A stretch of DNA of 64,000 bases from Miniphocaeibacter sp964345925 (GCA_964345925.1 CAYFSP010000003.1:1-64000); one strand, 5' to 3'. Positions 44,735-53,871 are shown, counted from the stretch's first letter. Program-made: numbers and translations. Notes: generated from the letters alone by a model not told the origin.

Positions 44735-45481
44735 CTAATAATTTACTAAATCTGCATAGCTGGAAGCTACTAAACTAGCCCCTCCAACCAATGCTCCATC
44801 TATATTGTCTTTTCCCATAATATCTTTTACATTGTCTGGTTTTACAGAACCACCATATTGTATTCTTACTTTTGAAGCAGAAGGTTCATCGTATAAATTT
44901 GTTAGTAAATTCCTAATAAATTTACACATTTCTTCAGCATCATCACTGGAAGCTGTTTTTCCCGTACCTATTGCCCAAATTGGTTCATATGCTATAACTA
45001 TTTTTTCTAGGTCTTCAATTGAAACGTCTTTTAAGTTTTTTGTCAATTGATTTTTTACAATTTCTTCTTGTTTATTATTTTCTCTTTCTTCAAGAGTTTC
45101 ACCACAACAAAGAATAGGGCAAATATTATGATTTAAAGCTGAAATAACTTTTTTATTTATTAATTCGTCATTTTCATTGAAAATTTCTCTTCTTTCAGAA
45201 TGACCTATTATTACATGTTCAATTCCTAAATCCTTTAACATAATTGGAGAAATTTCTCCTGTAAAAGCTCCAGATTCTTCATAATACATGTTTTGACATC
45301 CAACTTTAATATCTGTCCCCTCTAATTCCTTTATAGCAGCATACGCACTTGTAAAAGGTACAACAACAACTTTTTCAACATCCTTTGAAAGATCAAAGGA
45401 TTTAATTTCCTTAAGTAATTCTATAGTTTCAGTAACAGTCTTATTCATTTTCCAGTTACCAGCTATAATTGGTTTACGCAT
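44735..45481 (-). CDS. tpiA: Triosephosphate isomerase
   Basis: Interconverts dihydroxyacetone phosphate and glyceraldehyde 3-phosphate. 248 residues with the substrate lysine in AGNWKMNKT, the catalytic histidine in IIGHSERREIF near 95, the catalytic glutamate in IAYEPIWAIGTGKTAS near 165, and VQYGGSV-type IQYGGSVKPDN. Nine bases after pgk. Confidence 0.98.
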   Translation of the reverse strand: MRKPIIAGNWKMNKTVTETIELLKEIKSFDLSKDVEKVVVVPFTSAYAAIKELEGTDIKVGCQNMYYEESGAFTGEISPIMLKDLGIEHVIIGHSERREIFNENDELINKKVISALNHNICPILCCGETLEERENNKQEEIVKNQLTKNLKDVSIEDLEKIVIAYEPIWAIGTGKTASSDDAEEMCKFIRNLLTNLYDEPSASKVRIQYGGSVKPDNVKDIMGKDNIDGALVGGASLVASSYADLVNY

Positions 45482-45489
45482 AAATCCTC

Positions 45490-46689
45490 CTATTTATCAC
45501 TTATTGCAGCAACACCAGGTAATTCTTTACCTTCTAAAAATTCTAAAGAAGCTCCTCCACCTGTTGAAACATGAGTAACTTTATTTTTGTATCCAGCTTT
45601 TTCAATAGCTGAAGCCGAGTCACCACCACCTATAATTGTAACTGCATCAACTTCTGATAATGCCTTTGCTATTTCAAATGTGCCTTTACTGAATTGATCA
45701 ATTTCAAATACTCCCATTGGTCCGTTCCATACAATTGTCTTAGCCTTGTTTATTTCTTCAGTAAATTCTATAACAGTCTTTGGTCCAATATCAAAACCTG
45801 CTACATTAGAAGTAAAATCATCAGTCGAAATAACTTCAGACTTTGCATCATTTGTCATTTCTTCAGCAACTACAACGTCTATTGGTAAAAATAATTTTAC
45901 ACCTTTTTCTGTAGCTTTATCCATTAAATCTTTAGCAAGATTTATTTTATCATCTTCCAACAAAGATTTTCCTACTTCTTTTCCTTCGGCCTTTAAGAAT
46001 GTGAAAGCCATTCCACCACCTATGATTATTGAATCAACTTTATTTAATAAATTTTCTATAACGCCTATTTTATCACTAACCTTTGCACCACCTAGTATTG
46101 CTACGAAAGGACGTGCAGGATTGTCTAACGCCTTACCCATAATATCAAGTTCTTTTTCAACTAGGAATCCTACAGCTGATGGTAACAAAGAAGATACTCC
46201 TACATTAGAAGCATGTGCTCTATGTGATGTACCAAAAGCATCATTAACATACAGATCACCAAGACTTGCCAATTCCTTAGCAAAACCTTCACCATTTTTA
46301 GTTTCTTCATTTCTATATCTTGTATTTTGTAATAAAGCTACTTCTCCATCTTTTAATCCATTAACTCCATCTATAACATTTGAGTCCACTACAATATCTG
46401 AGTCTAAAAATTTAACATCCTTATTTAATAATTCAGATAGTTTTTTAGCTACTGGTTCTAATGAGAATTCTTTTTTGGCCTCACCTTTAGGTCTACCTAA
46501 ATGTGACATTAAAATAACTTTAGCATTATTATCAACTAAATATTTAATAGTAGGTAATGCTGCAACTATTCTAGCATCATCTGTAATTATACCTTCTTCA
46601 GTTTTTGACATAGGCACATTAAAGTCCACTCGTACAAGAACTTTTTTACCTTTCACATCTAAATCTTTTACTGATTTTTTGTTTAACAT
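45490..46689 (-). CDS. pgk: Phosphoglycerate kinase
   Basis: Transfers phosphate from 1,3-bisphosphoglycerate to ADP. 399 residues: VLVRVDFNVPM near 18, SHLGRPKGE near 58, NDAFGTSHRAHAS near 155, AILGGAKVSDKIGVIENLL near 200 and the nucleotide loop TIIGGGDSASAIEKAG near the end. The ATG at 46689 follows GAGGTG; a GTG at 46698 overlaps that site. Confidence 0.98.
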   Translation of the reverse strand: MLNKKSVKDLDVKGKKVLVRVDFNVPMSKTEEGIITDDARIVAALPTIKYLVDNNAKVILMSHLGRPKGEAKKEFSLEPVAKKLSELLNKDVKFLDSDIVVDSNVIDGVNGLKDGEVALLQNTRYRNEETKNGEGFAKELASLGDLYVNDAFGTSHRAHASNVGVSSLLPSAVGFLVEKELDIMGKALDNPARPFVAILGGAKVSDKIGVIENLLNKVDSIIIGGGMAFTFLKAEGKEVGKSLLEDDKINLAKDLMDKATEKGVKLFLPIDVVVAEEMTNDAKSEVISTDDFTSNVAGFDIGPKTVIEFTEEINKAKTIVWNGPMGVFEIDQFSKGTFEIAKALSEVDAVTIIGGGDSASAIEKAGYKNKVTHVSTGGGASLEFLEGKELPGVAAISDK

Positions 46690-46714
46690 GGATTTCACCT
46701 CTTAAAATTCTTGA

Positions 46715-46743
46715 AATAAGCCCAGTCAAAGACTGGGCTTATT
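46715..46743 (-). terminator. Hairpin between gap and pgk
   Basis: Perfect 13-bp stem AATAAGCCCAGTC/GACTGGGCTTATT with a 3-nt loop; the minus-strand tail is TTCAAGAATTTT, a poor T-run. It probably acts as a partial terminator or RNA-processing boundary that lets gap be expressed above the downstream genes. Confidence 0.7.
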
Positions 46744-46754
46744 AATTTATCAAC

Positions 46755-47753
46755 TTATTTTGTAGCTACTAATTTAGCTAAATCTACAACTCTATTTGAA
46801 TATCCCCACTCATTGTCATACCAAGAAACTATTTTAACAAAGTTTCCATCAATAACAGTAGTTAAATCAGCATCAAAGATTGAAGATCTTGGATCTCCTT
46901 GGAAATCTATAGAAACCAATTTTTCATCTGAATATCCTAATATACCATTTAATTCGTTATCAGCAGCTTTTTTAACCGCTTCATTTATTTCTTCTTTTGT
47001 AACATTTTTATCTAATTCTACTGTAACATCTGTTAAAGAAACTGTTGGGGTTGGAACTCTAACAGCGTATCCGTTTAATTTACCTTCTAATTGTGGTAAA
47101 ACCAACGCTACAGCTTTAGCAGCACCAGTTGTTGTTGGAACCATACTCAATGCAGCAGCTCTAGCTCTTCTTATATCAGAATGTTTATTGTCATGTAAGT
47201 TTTGATCACCTGTATAAGCATGAATAGTTGTCATTAAACCTCTTTTTATTCCGAAATTATCATCGATAACCTTAGCTAATGGAGCTAAACAGTTAGTAGT
47301 ACATGAAGCATTAGAAATTATATTATCATTAGCTGGGTCGTATGACTCTTCATTTACACCCATAACAATTGTTTTAATTCCTGATCCTGGAGCAGTTAAA
47401 ATAACTTTTTTAGCACCTGCTTCAATATGTTTTCCTAATCCTGCTTCATCTTTGAATGCGCCTGTTGAGTCAATAACTAATTCAACACCTAATTCCTTCC
47501 AAGGTAAATTTGCTGGATCTCTATCATTTACAATTTTAACAGTCTTGCCATTGATTATAAAAGCATCTTCTGTAGTTTCAATAGTACCATTGAATTTTCC
47601 ATATAGAGAATCATATTTAAATAAATGCGCCATTGTCTCTAATTTAGGACTAAAATTAATAGCTACTAACTCTAAATCTTTTTCTTCTCTTTCAAAAATT
47701 TGTCTAACAACATCTCTACCAATTCTACCAAATCCGTTTACTGCAACTTTCAT
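46755..47753 (-). CDS. gap: Glyceraldehyde-3-phosphate dehydrogenase
   Basis: Glycolytic NAD-dependent dehydrogenase, 332 residues. Nucleotide-binding start VNGFGRIGRDVVRQIFE, the catalytic cysteine in SNASCTTNCLAPL near 150, and SWYDNEWGYSNRVVDLA near the end. It follows the CggR repressor gene by 18 bases as in Bacillus. Confidence 0.98.
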   Translation of the reverse strand: MKVAVNGFGRIGRDVVRQIFEREEKDLELVAINFSPKLETMAHLFKYDSLYGKFNGTIETTEDAFIINGKTVKIVNDRDPANLPWKELGVELVIDSTGAFKDEAGLGKHIEAGAKKVILTAPGSGIKTIVMGVNEESYDPANDNIISNASCTTNCLAPLAKVIDDNFGIKRGLMTTIHAYTGDQNLHDNKHSDIRRARAAALSMVPTTTGAAKAVALVLPQLEGKLNGYAVRVPTPTVSLTDVTVELDKNVTKEEINEAVKKAADNELNGILGYSDEKLVSIDFQGDPRSSIFDADLTTVIDGNFVKIVSWYDNEWGYSNRVVDLAKLVATK

Positions 47754-47771
47754 TAAATTCCTCCTCGAATT

Positions 47772-48788
47772 TTAATCTAAAAATTTATTTATATTTTTAG
47801 CACATTCTTCCGTTATTATAAGAGTTAAATCTTTTCTAATAGAAGAAATCGCTATTATTGCTTTTTCTTTGTAATCATCACCAGCTATAACTATAGCATT
47901 TTTAACATTTAAAAATTGATCCAACGACATGCCTATTGACTTTGCTTTTAAGACTATATTTCCATTAATATCAAAATAATTTCCAAAAGCTTCAGCAACA
48001 GCGTCATTTTCTTTTAACAGATTCATTTTCTCATCGGATAACAATCTTCTATTGCCCATTTTTATTGCATCACCAACTCCAAGTACTAGTAAATCTAAAT
48101 GATTTATCATTTCTAAAGTATTCTGTACCTCGGGAAGTTTGGAGATATCCTTTAAATTATCTAAATCAAAATTATCTGGCAAGTAGAAATTAGAATATTT
48201 TGAGTTTAGTTTTTCCGCTAATTTTATAGCCAATATATTGGCCTGATTGTCTATTGTACCTACTAGGCTTCCCCTAACTGGTACAATTGTTATATTATCA
48301 TATTTTTTATTTGTGTTTATAGCTCTAATGAATTCACCAACTGTTGAACCACCGGTAATACCAATTAACATATTATTTTCGATATTGTCCAAGAAAAAAT
48401 TTCCAGCTATCTTGGATAGATGTACCTTTCCGTTTACTTCATGTATGCTACCTGAAGAAATTATTACCTTTTCAATACCAAGTTTTTCCTCTGTAATTCT
48501 GGCTAAATCTTCATAACGATTTAGTTTAGTTATAAATACTTCAGCTTCCTCTAATATTTTAATACCTTCTTCAGTAATGTTCATACCCGTTTGTTCAATT
48601 TTTATTAAACTCATTTGAAATAATTTTTCTGTTTCATTTCTAATCAATCTTTCATTTAAATTTAATATTGTTGATAACTTTCTTCTGCCTATATTATTAT
48701 TTGTATAAATTTGATTTAATATATTATACCTTTGTATAATTTTAATTTTATAATCTGGGTATAATACGCTTATTATATTTTCATCCAT
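47772..48788 (-). CDS. cggR: Central glycolytic genes regulator (SorC family)
   Basis: Repressor of the glycolytic operon that responds to fructose 1,6-bisphosphate in Bacillus. 338 residues: an N-terminal winged helix (NNIGRRKLSTILNLNERLIRNE read across about 25-48 in two parts) and a C-terminal sugar-phosphate-sensing SorC domain with IGITGGSTVGEFI and LLVLGVGDAIKMGNRRLL. I prefer the ATG at 48788 to a GTG at 48797. Its position as first gene before gap and the palindromic operator upstream support the assignment. Confidence 0.92.
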   Translation of the reverse strand: MDENIISVLYPDYKIKIIQRYNILNQIYTNNNIGRRKLSTILNLNERLIRNETEKLFQMSLIKIEQTGMNITEEGIKILEEAEVFITKLNRYEDLARITEEKLGIEKVIISSGSIHEVNGKVHLSKIAGNFFLDNIENNMLIGITGGSTVGEFIRAINTNKKYDNITIVPVRGSLVGTIDNQANILAIKLAEKLNSKYSNFYLPDNFDLDNLKDISKLPEVQNTLEMINHLDLLVLGVGDAIKMGNRRLLSDEKMNLLKENDAVAEAFGNYFDINGNIVLKAKSIGMSLDQFLNVKNAIVIAGDDYKEKAIIAISSIRKDLTLIITEECAKNINKFLD

Positions 48789-48802
48789 AGTCACCACTCA
48801 TT

Positions 48803-48820
48803 TTGTCCCTATAGGGACAA
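48803..48820. promoter_or_regulatory. CggR-like operator palindrome
   Basis: An 18-bp perfect palindrome, TTGTCCCTATAGGGACAA, 15 bases upstream of the cggR start. It contains the GGGAC/GTCCC half-sites used by Bacillus CggR and lies downstream of the promoter, where repressor would block elongation. Confidence 0.8.
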
Positions 48821-48834
48821 TATTGTTTAACTAA

Positions 48835-48863
48835 ATATTACTACAAATGGAAAATAAAAGCAA
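48835..48863 (-). promoter_or_regulatory. Candidate promoter of the glycolytic operon
   Basis: Minus-strand TTGCTT (48863-48858), 17-base spacer, TAATAT (48840-48835). The -10 box is weak, so the placement is tentative. Confidence 0.5.
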
Positions 48864-48868
48864 CAAAA

Positions 48869-48892
48869 AACCAAGTTTTTTTAAACTTGGTT
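48869..48892 (-). terminator. Terminator after trmL
   Basis: Ten-bp stem AACCAAGTTT/AAACTTGGTT with a 4-nt loop and TTTTG tail on the minus strand; it overlaps the trmL stop codon. Confidence 0.85.
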
Positions 48893-49355
48893 ATATTAAA
48901 TCAAAAAAGTTATTTTGCCTTAAAGCTTCAAATAATATTATATTTGCTGAATTTGAAAGATTAAGAGACCTTTTTAACTTTGAAATCATTGGAATTTTTA
49001 TACATCTGTCCTTATTTTCCTTTAATATACCCTCAGGAATTCCAGCTGATTCCTTTCCGAAAACTATATAATCTCCATCTTTAAATTCTACTTGAGAATA
49101 TAGTTTGTTGGATTTAGTAGTTGCATAATAAATATTTGCATGAGAGTTTTTACTCAAAAAATCTGAATAATCATCATATATTTCTACATTTACATCCTTC
49201 CAATAATCAAGTCCTGTTCTTCTCAATGTTTTATCATCCATATTGAATTTAAATGGTCTTATAAGATGTAGTTTTGAATTTGTTAGCAGACATGTTCTGC
49301 CAATATTTCCAGTATTAGCTGGTTTTTCAGGTTCTAATAATACTATATTAAACAT
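48891..49355 (-). CDS. trmL: tRNA (cytidine/uridine-2'-O-)-methyltransferase TrmL
   Basis: SPOUT-fold enzyme methylating the ribose of wobble position 34 in leucine tRNAs. 154 residues, a minimal single domain, with NIVLLEPEKPANTGNIGRTC at the start, LRRTGLDYW, VFGKESAGIPEGIL and the knot segment RSLNLSNSANIILFEAL. Last gene of the nfo-nth-trmL run. Confidence 0.95.
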   Translation of the reverse strand: MFNIVLLEPEKPANTGNIGRTCLLTNSKLHLIRPFKFNMDDKTLRRTGLDYWKDVNVEIYDDYSDFLSKNSHANIYYATTKSNKLYSQVEFKDGDYIVFGKESAGIPEGILKENKDRCIKIPMISKLKRSLNLSNSANIILFEALRQNNFFDLI

Positions 49356-49370
49356 AAATTCTCCTGTTAA

Positions 49371-50012
49371 TTAAGATTTTTTATAATAGAAGCAATAATC
49401 CTTCACACTACAAATTTCACATAGAGGCTTTCTGGCTTTACAAACCCTTCTACCATGAAATATTATTACATGATGGCTTTTACTCCATCTTTCCTTTTTT
49501 ATTCTCCGACGTAATTGTTTTTCAGTTTTTTCTACAGTATCTGCATTTGCAATACCTATTCTATTGGATACTCTAAAAACATGGGTGTCAACAGCTATAC
49601 CAGGAATATCAAAAGCATTTGATAATACTACGTTGGCTGTCTTTCTACCAACTCCTGGAAGTTCAACTAATTTTTCCATTGTATTAGGAACTTTAGAATT
49701 GTATTCTTCTGTTAATATTTTACAAGTGCTTAAAATATTCTTACTCTTGGTTTTATAGAAACCACAGCTTTTTATTTTAATACCTAATTGTGTAGTACTC
49801 AAAGTTAAAAATGATTCAGGTGTATTATATTCTTTAAAAAGCACATCTGTAGTTTTATTTACTTGAACGTCAGTACATTGAGCAGATAGAATAGTAGCTA
49901 TTAACAATTCAAAAGGAGTAGTAAAATTTAGCTCAGCTTTTGCATCAGGATAGTCGTTTTCTAATAAATCTAAAACTTCCTCAATTTTTGCCATGGTTAA
50001 ATGTTTACTCAT
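49371..50012 (-). CDS. nth: Endonuclease III
   Basis: DNA glycosylase/AP lyase removing oxidised pyrimidines. 213 residues: the helix-hairpin-helix LVELPGVGRKTANVVLSNAF with catalytic Lys, the catalytic aspartate in IAVDTHVFRVSNRIG, and the four iron-sulfur cysteines in CKARKPLCEICSVKDYC near the C-terminus. One base after nfo. Confidence 0.97.
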   Translation of the reverse strand: MSKHLTMAKIEEVLDLLENDYPDAKAELNFTTPFELLIATILSAQCTDVQVNKTTDVLFKEYNTPESFLTLSTTQLGIKIKSCGFYKTKSKNILSTCKILTEEYNSKVPNTMEKLVELPGVGRKTANVVLSNAFDIPGIAVDTHVFRVSNRIGIANADTVEKTEKQLRRRIKKERWSKSHHVIIFHGRRVCKARKPLCEICSVKDYCFYYKKS

Positions 50013-50013
50013 A

Positions 50014-50838
50014 TTACCCCCTTAGTCTATTTAAAAGTTTAATTTCTTCAGCATATTCTTCAAATGTATTAGGAGTTTCCAATATCATTGGCAAGTCTTT
50101 AAATCCATTAAAGTTAATCACCTTTTCAAATGTACTAAGTCCTAGGCTGCCTTTTCCAATTTTTTCATGTCTATCCTTCTTTGAAGCAAAATCTGTTTTG
50201 CTATCATTTAAATGAAGAACTTTAACCTTATCAATGCCAATTATATTATCAAAATTTTCGATTACCTTGTCAAAACTTTCTTTTATATTATATCCTGCAC
50301 TAAATACATGACAAGTATCAAAGCATATTCCGATATTTTTGTAATCTACATTATCCATTATTAATTTTAATTGTTCAAAAGTATAGCCTAATTCTGTACC
50401 TTTTCCAGACATAGTTTCTAAACACAGATTAAAATCATATTTATTATCCAATATTTTATTTAATGATTCTATAATATACTTTAACCCTAATTCTTCACCA
50501 TTTGAAACATGAGATCCAGGATGAAATACATAATTTTTAATTCCCAATCGGGAAATTCTATTGAAATCATCCATCATTAATTCTTCACTATTCTTGCGTA
50601 CATCATCCTTAGAAGATGCTAAGTTCATTGTATAAGAACCATGACAGACTATTTCCTCAAATTCATTTTTTTTACGATTTTCTTTAAATAAAGATATTTC
50701 ATCATCTGAAATTTCTCTCGCCTTTGCACCTCTGGGATTTCTAGGAAAAAATTGAAATATATTACCATTATATTTTATAGATTCCTCTATTGCATTAGAG
50801 AATCCTTTACTTGTTGAAACGTGGAAACCTATTTTCAT
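50014..50838 (-). CDS. nfo: Endonuclease IV
   Basis: Zinc AP endonuclease for base-excision repair, 274 residues. Metal ligands appear in VCHGSYTMNLAS, NYVFHPGSHV, LCLETMSGKGTELG, GICFDTCHVFSAGY, VLHLNDSKTDFASKKDRH, and the final glutamate in MILETPN. It starts the nfo-nth-trmL repair/modification run, divergent from rodA. Confidence 0.97.
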   Translation of the reverse strand: MKIGFHVSTSKGFSNAIEESIKYNGNIFQFFPRNPRGAKAREISDDEISLFKENRKKNEFEEIVCHGSYTMNLASSKDDVRKNSEELMMDDFNRISRLGIKNYVFHPGSHVSNGEELGLKYIIESLNKILDNKYDFNLCLETMSGKGTELGYTFEQLKLIMDNVDYKNIGICFDTCHVFSAGYNIKESFDKVIENFDNIIGIDKVKVLHLNDSKTDFASKKDRHEKIGKGSLGLSTFEKVINFNGFKDLPMILETPNTFEEYAEEIKLLNRLRG

Positions 50839-50915
50839 AATTCACCTCTGCACAATTATAACATAAATTAACATCTATATATTTATCTATGATATAATAT
50901 TTCGCAGGTGATAAA

Positions 50916-52022
50916 ATGTTTAATCTAAGAAAAAAAAATTTAGGGAAACTTGATAAAAAAGTGGTTTTAATATTGGTTACACTTTTAATATTTGGACTTG
51001 TTGTTCTATACAGTGCAACAAAAAGTCTCCCTAATAAAAATATTATTGGTCAAGTTATTTCCACTATACTTGGAATAATTGCTATTGTGATAATTCTATT
51101 AATAGATACTGACTTTATAAAAAGAATATATATGCATATTTACATTGTATGTATACTTTTACTTATTATGGTATTGATATTTGGAACAGGTAAAGAACAA
51201 TGGGGATCAAATAGTTGGATAGTTCTTGGACCAATTAGATTTCAACCAGCGGAAATAGTTAAAATCGGCTTTATTATTTCGTTTTCTAGATATATTGAAA
51301 TAAATATAAAAAATATTAATATGCCTAAGGTCTTATTAAAGGTTTTAATATTTGCATTAATACCTATAGGGTTAATATTGCTACAGCCTGATGCAGGTAC
51401 AGCTATGGTATTTATGTTCATTGTCATAATTATGCTATATTCTGCAGGTGTTAAGTTAAAATATTTTTTCATGGCTCTAGGAGCGGGAATTCTTTCACTG
51501 CCATTTATTTATATGTCTTTAAAAGATTTTCAGAAGAAGAGAATTTTAACATTTTTAAATCCAGAACACGATACATCTGATGCGAGCTATCAAGCTATAC
51601 AGGGAAAAATTGCCATTGGGTCAGGAAAGTTCTTTGGCAAAGGGTTCTTACAAGGATCTCAAAGCCAATATAATTTTATTCCTGAAAAACAAACTGATTA
51701 TATATTTCCAGTATTAGTAGAGGAATTTGGATTTTTAGGTGGTGGAATTGTTATAGCTTTATATGGAGGCCTCTTATACAGATTTGTTGTACTGGCTAAA
51801 AATTGCACTCAAGAATTTTCAAAATTGATAATTATGGGATTATCTGCAATGTTTTTATTTCATATATTTGAAAATATTGGAATGACTTTAGGGATTATGC
51901 CAGTAACTGGTATTCCATTACCATTTTTTAGTTATGGAGGTACATTTCAATTGATCAATTTAATTTCTGTTGGAATAATACTCTCTGTTTCAATTCAGAA
52001 AGATGCGCTTTCCTTTGAATAA
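50916..52022 (+). CDS. rodA: RodA-type SEDS peptidoglycan glycosyltransferase
   Basis: Polytopic SEDS-family glycan polymerase (RodA/FtsW/SpoVE). 368 residues with about ten membrane helices, GSNSWIVLGPIRFQPAEIVKIGFI near 92, a large outer loop with SQSQYNFIPEKQTDYIFPVLVEEFG read in two parts near 248-270, and the closing GIPLPFFSYGGT. The order of motifs suits RodA (elongation) better than FtsW. AGGTG precedes the ATG and TATAAT lies at 50893-50898. No partner class B PBP is adjacent. Confidence 0.92.
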   Translation: MFNLRKKNLGKLDKKVVLILVTLLIFGLVVLYSATKSLPNKNIIGQVISTILGIIAIVIILLIDTDFIKRIYMHIYIVCILLLIMVLIFGTGKEQWGSNSWIVLGPIRFQPAEIVKIGFIISFSRYIEINIKNINMPKVLLKVLIFALIPIGLILLQPDAGTAMVFMFIVIIMLYSAGVKLKYFFMALGAGILSLPFIYMSLKDFQKKRILTFLNPEHDTSDASYQAIQGKIAIGSGKFFGKGFLQGSQSQYNFIPEKQTDYIFPVLVEEFGFLGGGIVIALYGGLLYRFVVLAKNCTQEFSKLIIMGLSAMFLFHIFENIGMTLGIMPVTGIPLPFFSYGGTFQLINLISVGIILSVSIQKDALSFE

Positions 52023-52042
52023 AATATTAGAAAGGATTATTT

Positions 52043-52522
52043 ATGAAAAAAATAGATAGCTTCAATGTAAATCATTTAGATTTATTACCAGGTATATATA
52101 TATCAAGAAAAGACTATATCAATAAGGATTGTTTAACGACATTTGATATTAGAATTACGGAACCAAACAAGGAACCTGTTATGAATACAGCTGAAATTCA
52201 TACAATAGAACATTTAGCTGCTACATTTTTAAGAAATCATGAAGACTTTGGAGATAAAACCATATATTTTGGCCCTATGGGATGTCGTACGGGTTTTTAT
52301 TTAATACTATTAGGAGAATATGAACCAAGAGATATTTTAGATTTACTAAGGGAGATGTTTAGTTTTATTATAGAATTCAATGATAATATACCTGGTGCAA
52401 ATGCAAAAGATTGTGGTAATTATTTAGATATGAACTTACCAATGGCAAAATTTATATCTAATAAATTTATTACAAATATTTTAAACAATATAACTGAAAA
52501 AAATTTAAGCTATCCTGATTAG
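52043..52522 (+). CDS. luxS: S-ribosylhomocysteine lyase
   Basis: Splits S-ribosylhomocysteine to homocysteine and the AI-2 precursor DPD. 159 residues. Metal ligands H53 and H57 in HTIEHLAA with catalytic E56, the catalytic C81 in MGCRTGFY, and metal ligand C124 in NAKDCGNY are all present. It follows rodA by 20 bases, an unusual partner; no pfs gene is nearby. Confidence 0.97.
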   Translation: MKKIDSFNVNHLDLLPGIYISRKDYINKDCLTTFDIRITEPNKEPVMNTAEIHTIEHLAATFLRNHEDFGDKTIYFGPMGCRTGFYLILLGEYEPRDILDLLREMFSFIIEFNDNIPGANAKDCGNYLDMNLPMAKFISNKFITNILNNITEKNLSYPD

Positions 52523-52538
52523 GATAGCTTAAATTTTT
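52499..52538. terminator. Bidirectional terminator between luxS and the cyclophilin gene
   Basis: An 18-bp perfect stem with a 4-nt loop between convergent genes, T-rich on both strands. It contains the luxS stop codon and reaches the cyclophilin stop. Confidence 0.92.
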
Positions 52539-53134
52539 TATAATAAATCAATATTCAATATTTTTATTTCTTCAACTGGTTTATCATTTGGACCAACCTT
52601 TGAATTTGCAATTTTATCTACAATATCCATACCGTCATATACATGTCCAAAAACCGTGTGTTTAAAGTCTAACCAAAAGGTTCCACCATATTTTTCATAT
52701 GCATCTACTACTTCTTCTGGATACCCATTGTCTTCACCCATATTTCTCATTTGGTCTAGGTAATTTTCTTCTGTATCAGATTTTTGTACTATAAAAAATT
52801 GGCTGCCATTTGTTCCTGGTCCAGCATTTGCCATTGAAACTGCTCCTTTGAAATTTCTATAACCAATGTCGAACTCATCCTTAAAAGGTTTGTTCCAAAT
52901 ACTATTTCCACCCATACCCGTTCCTTCAGGATCACCTGTTTGAATCATAAAGTCCTTTATGACTCTGTGAAATATAATACCGTCATAATAACCTTTTTTA
53001 GATAATTCTAAAAAATTTTCAACAGCCAAAGGTGCAACATTAGGAAATAGCTTTATTTTAATAGTACCTTTATTAGTATTTATATTTGCTAAAACATCTG
53101 TATTCTTTATTTCTTCAAATTGATGTAAACTCAT
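52538..53134 (-). CDS. Cyclophilin-type peptidyl-prolyl isomerase
   Basis: Prolyl isomerase of 198 residues. The active site is intact: FHRVIKDFMIQTGDPEGTGMGG near 53-75 (with the catalytic Arg), and MANAGPGTNGSQFFI near 100. An insert of about 25 residues (NYLDQMRNMGEDNGY) precedes the final LDFKHTVFGHV. No signal peptide, so cytoplasmic. It follows the regulator gene directly, with no gap. Confidence 0.95.
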   Translation of the reverse strand: MSLHQFEEIKNTDVLANINTNKGTIKIKLFPNVAPLAVENFLELSKKGYYDGIIFHRVIKDFMIQTGDPEGTGMGGNSIWNKPFKDEFDIGYRNFKGAVSMANAGPGTNGSQFFIVQKSDTEENYLDQMRNMGEDNGYPEEVVDAYEKYGGTFWLDFKHTVFGHVYDGMDIVDKIANSKVGPNDKPVEEIKILNIDLL

Positions 53135-53851
53135 TTAAACTCCCTCATCTTCCAAAGTACCAAAGTAGTATCCTTTACCCCACTTTGTCTTAATAATCAA
53201 ACCTTCATTATCAAATATTTTTTCTCTAAGTCTTTTAATATGAACATCAACAGTTCTTAAATGACCTTCATAATTTTCATCCCAAATTTCCTTGGCTAAA
53301 TCAATTCGAGAAAAAACCCTGCCGGCATTTGATACTAAAATATATAATAAATCGAATTCTTTTCCTGTTAAATCAGTATCTTCACCTTTTAGACTTACTT
53401 TTCTACCTACTATATTAAATTCAAAATCTCCAAAAGTGATGATATTTTCTTTATCTGTATCTACATTGCTATCTTCATTAAATTTTATTACACGTCTAAT
53501 AACAGCTCGTATACGTGCTTTTAATTCTAAAATATTAAATGGATATACAATAAAGTCATCAGCTCCATATTCTAAAGCAAGTACTTTTTGAATATCATCA
53601 TTAACATCCGTAACGAATATTGTAGGAATATCCTTTATTTCATTTAATTTCTTTTTTAGATCAAGTCCTGTACCATCACTATAATTCATATCTATTAAAA
53701 TAATATCATAATCATTGTTAGTAACTTTTTCAATAGAATCAGCTATTGTATCAGTATTGCTAATTATATAGTTAGGGTCATCAGAAAAATTATATAATAT
53801 TTCATTTTTATAATTTGACTCTGGAAAAGATAATAAAATTTTTAGTTCCAT
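53135..53851 (-). CDS. Orphan OmpR-family response regulator with degenerate receiver
   Basis: 238 residues: an N-terminal receiver (about 1-120) and a C-terminal OmpR/PhoB winged helix (about 138-232) with LTGKEFDLLYILVSNAGRVFS (split at 20) and RTVDVHIKRLREKI. The phospho-acceptor equivalent D54 (ILIDMNYSDG) and T81 remain, but the acidic pair after strand 1 is replaced (LLSFPES, residues 6-12) and the invariant lysine of the TKPF motif is Tyr103 (IVYPF). These are hallmarks of pseudo-receivers that do not use ordinary Mg-dependent phosphorylation. No histidine kinase gene is adjacent. Targets are unknown. Confidence 0.92.
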   Translation of the reverse strand: MELKILLSFPESNYKNEILYNFSDDPNYIISNTDTIADSIEKVTNNDYDIILIDMNYSDGTGLDLKKKLNEIKDIPTIFVTDVNDDIQKVLALEYGADDFIVYPFNILELKARIRAVIRRVIKFNEDSNVDTDKENIITFGDFEFNIVGRKVSLKGEDTDLTGKEFDLLYILVSNAGRVFSRIDLAKEIWDENYEGHLRTVDVHIKRLREKIFDNEGLIIKTKWGKGYYFGTLEDEGV

Positions 53852-53871
53852 TTAACACCTCATTATATATA

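Noticed and set aside
45746..46705. A 319-codon open frame on the plus strand
   Set aside because: It is the exact antisense of pgk, has no ribosome site and shows no protein family. Such shadows are common opposite conserved AT-rich genes.
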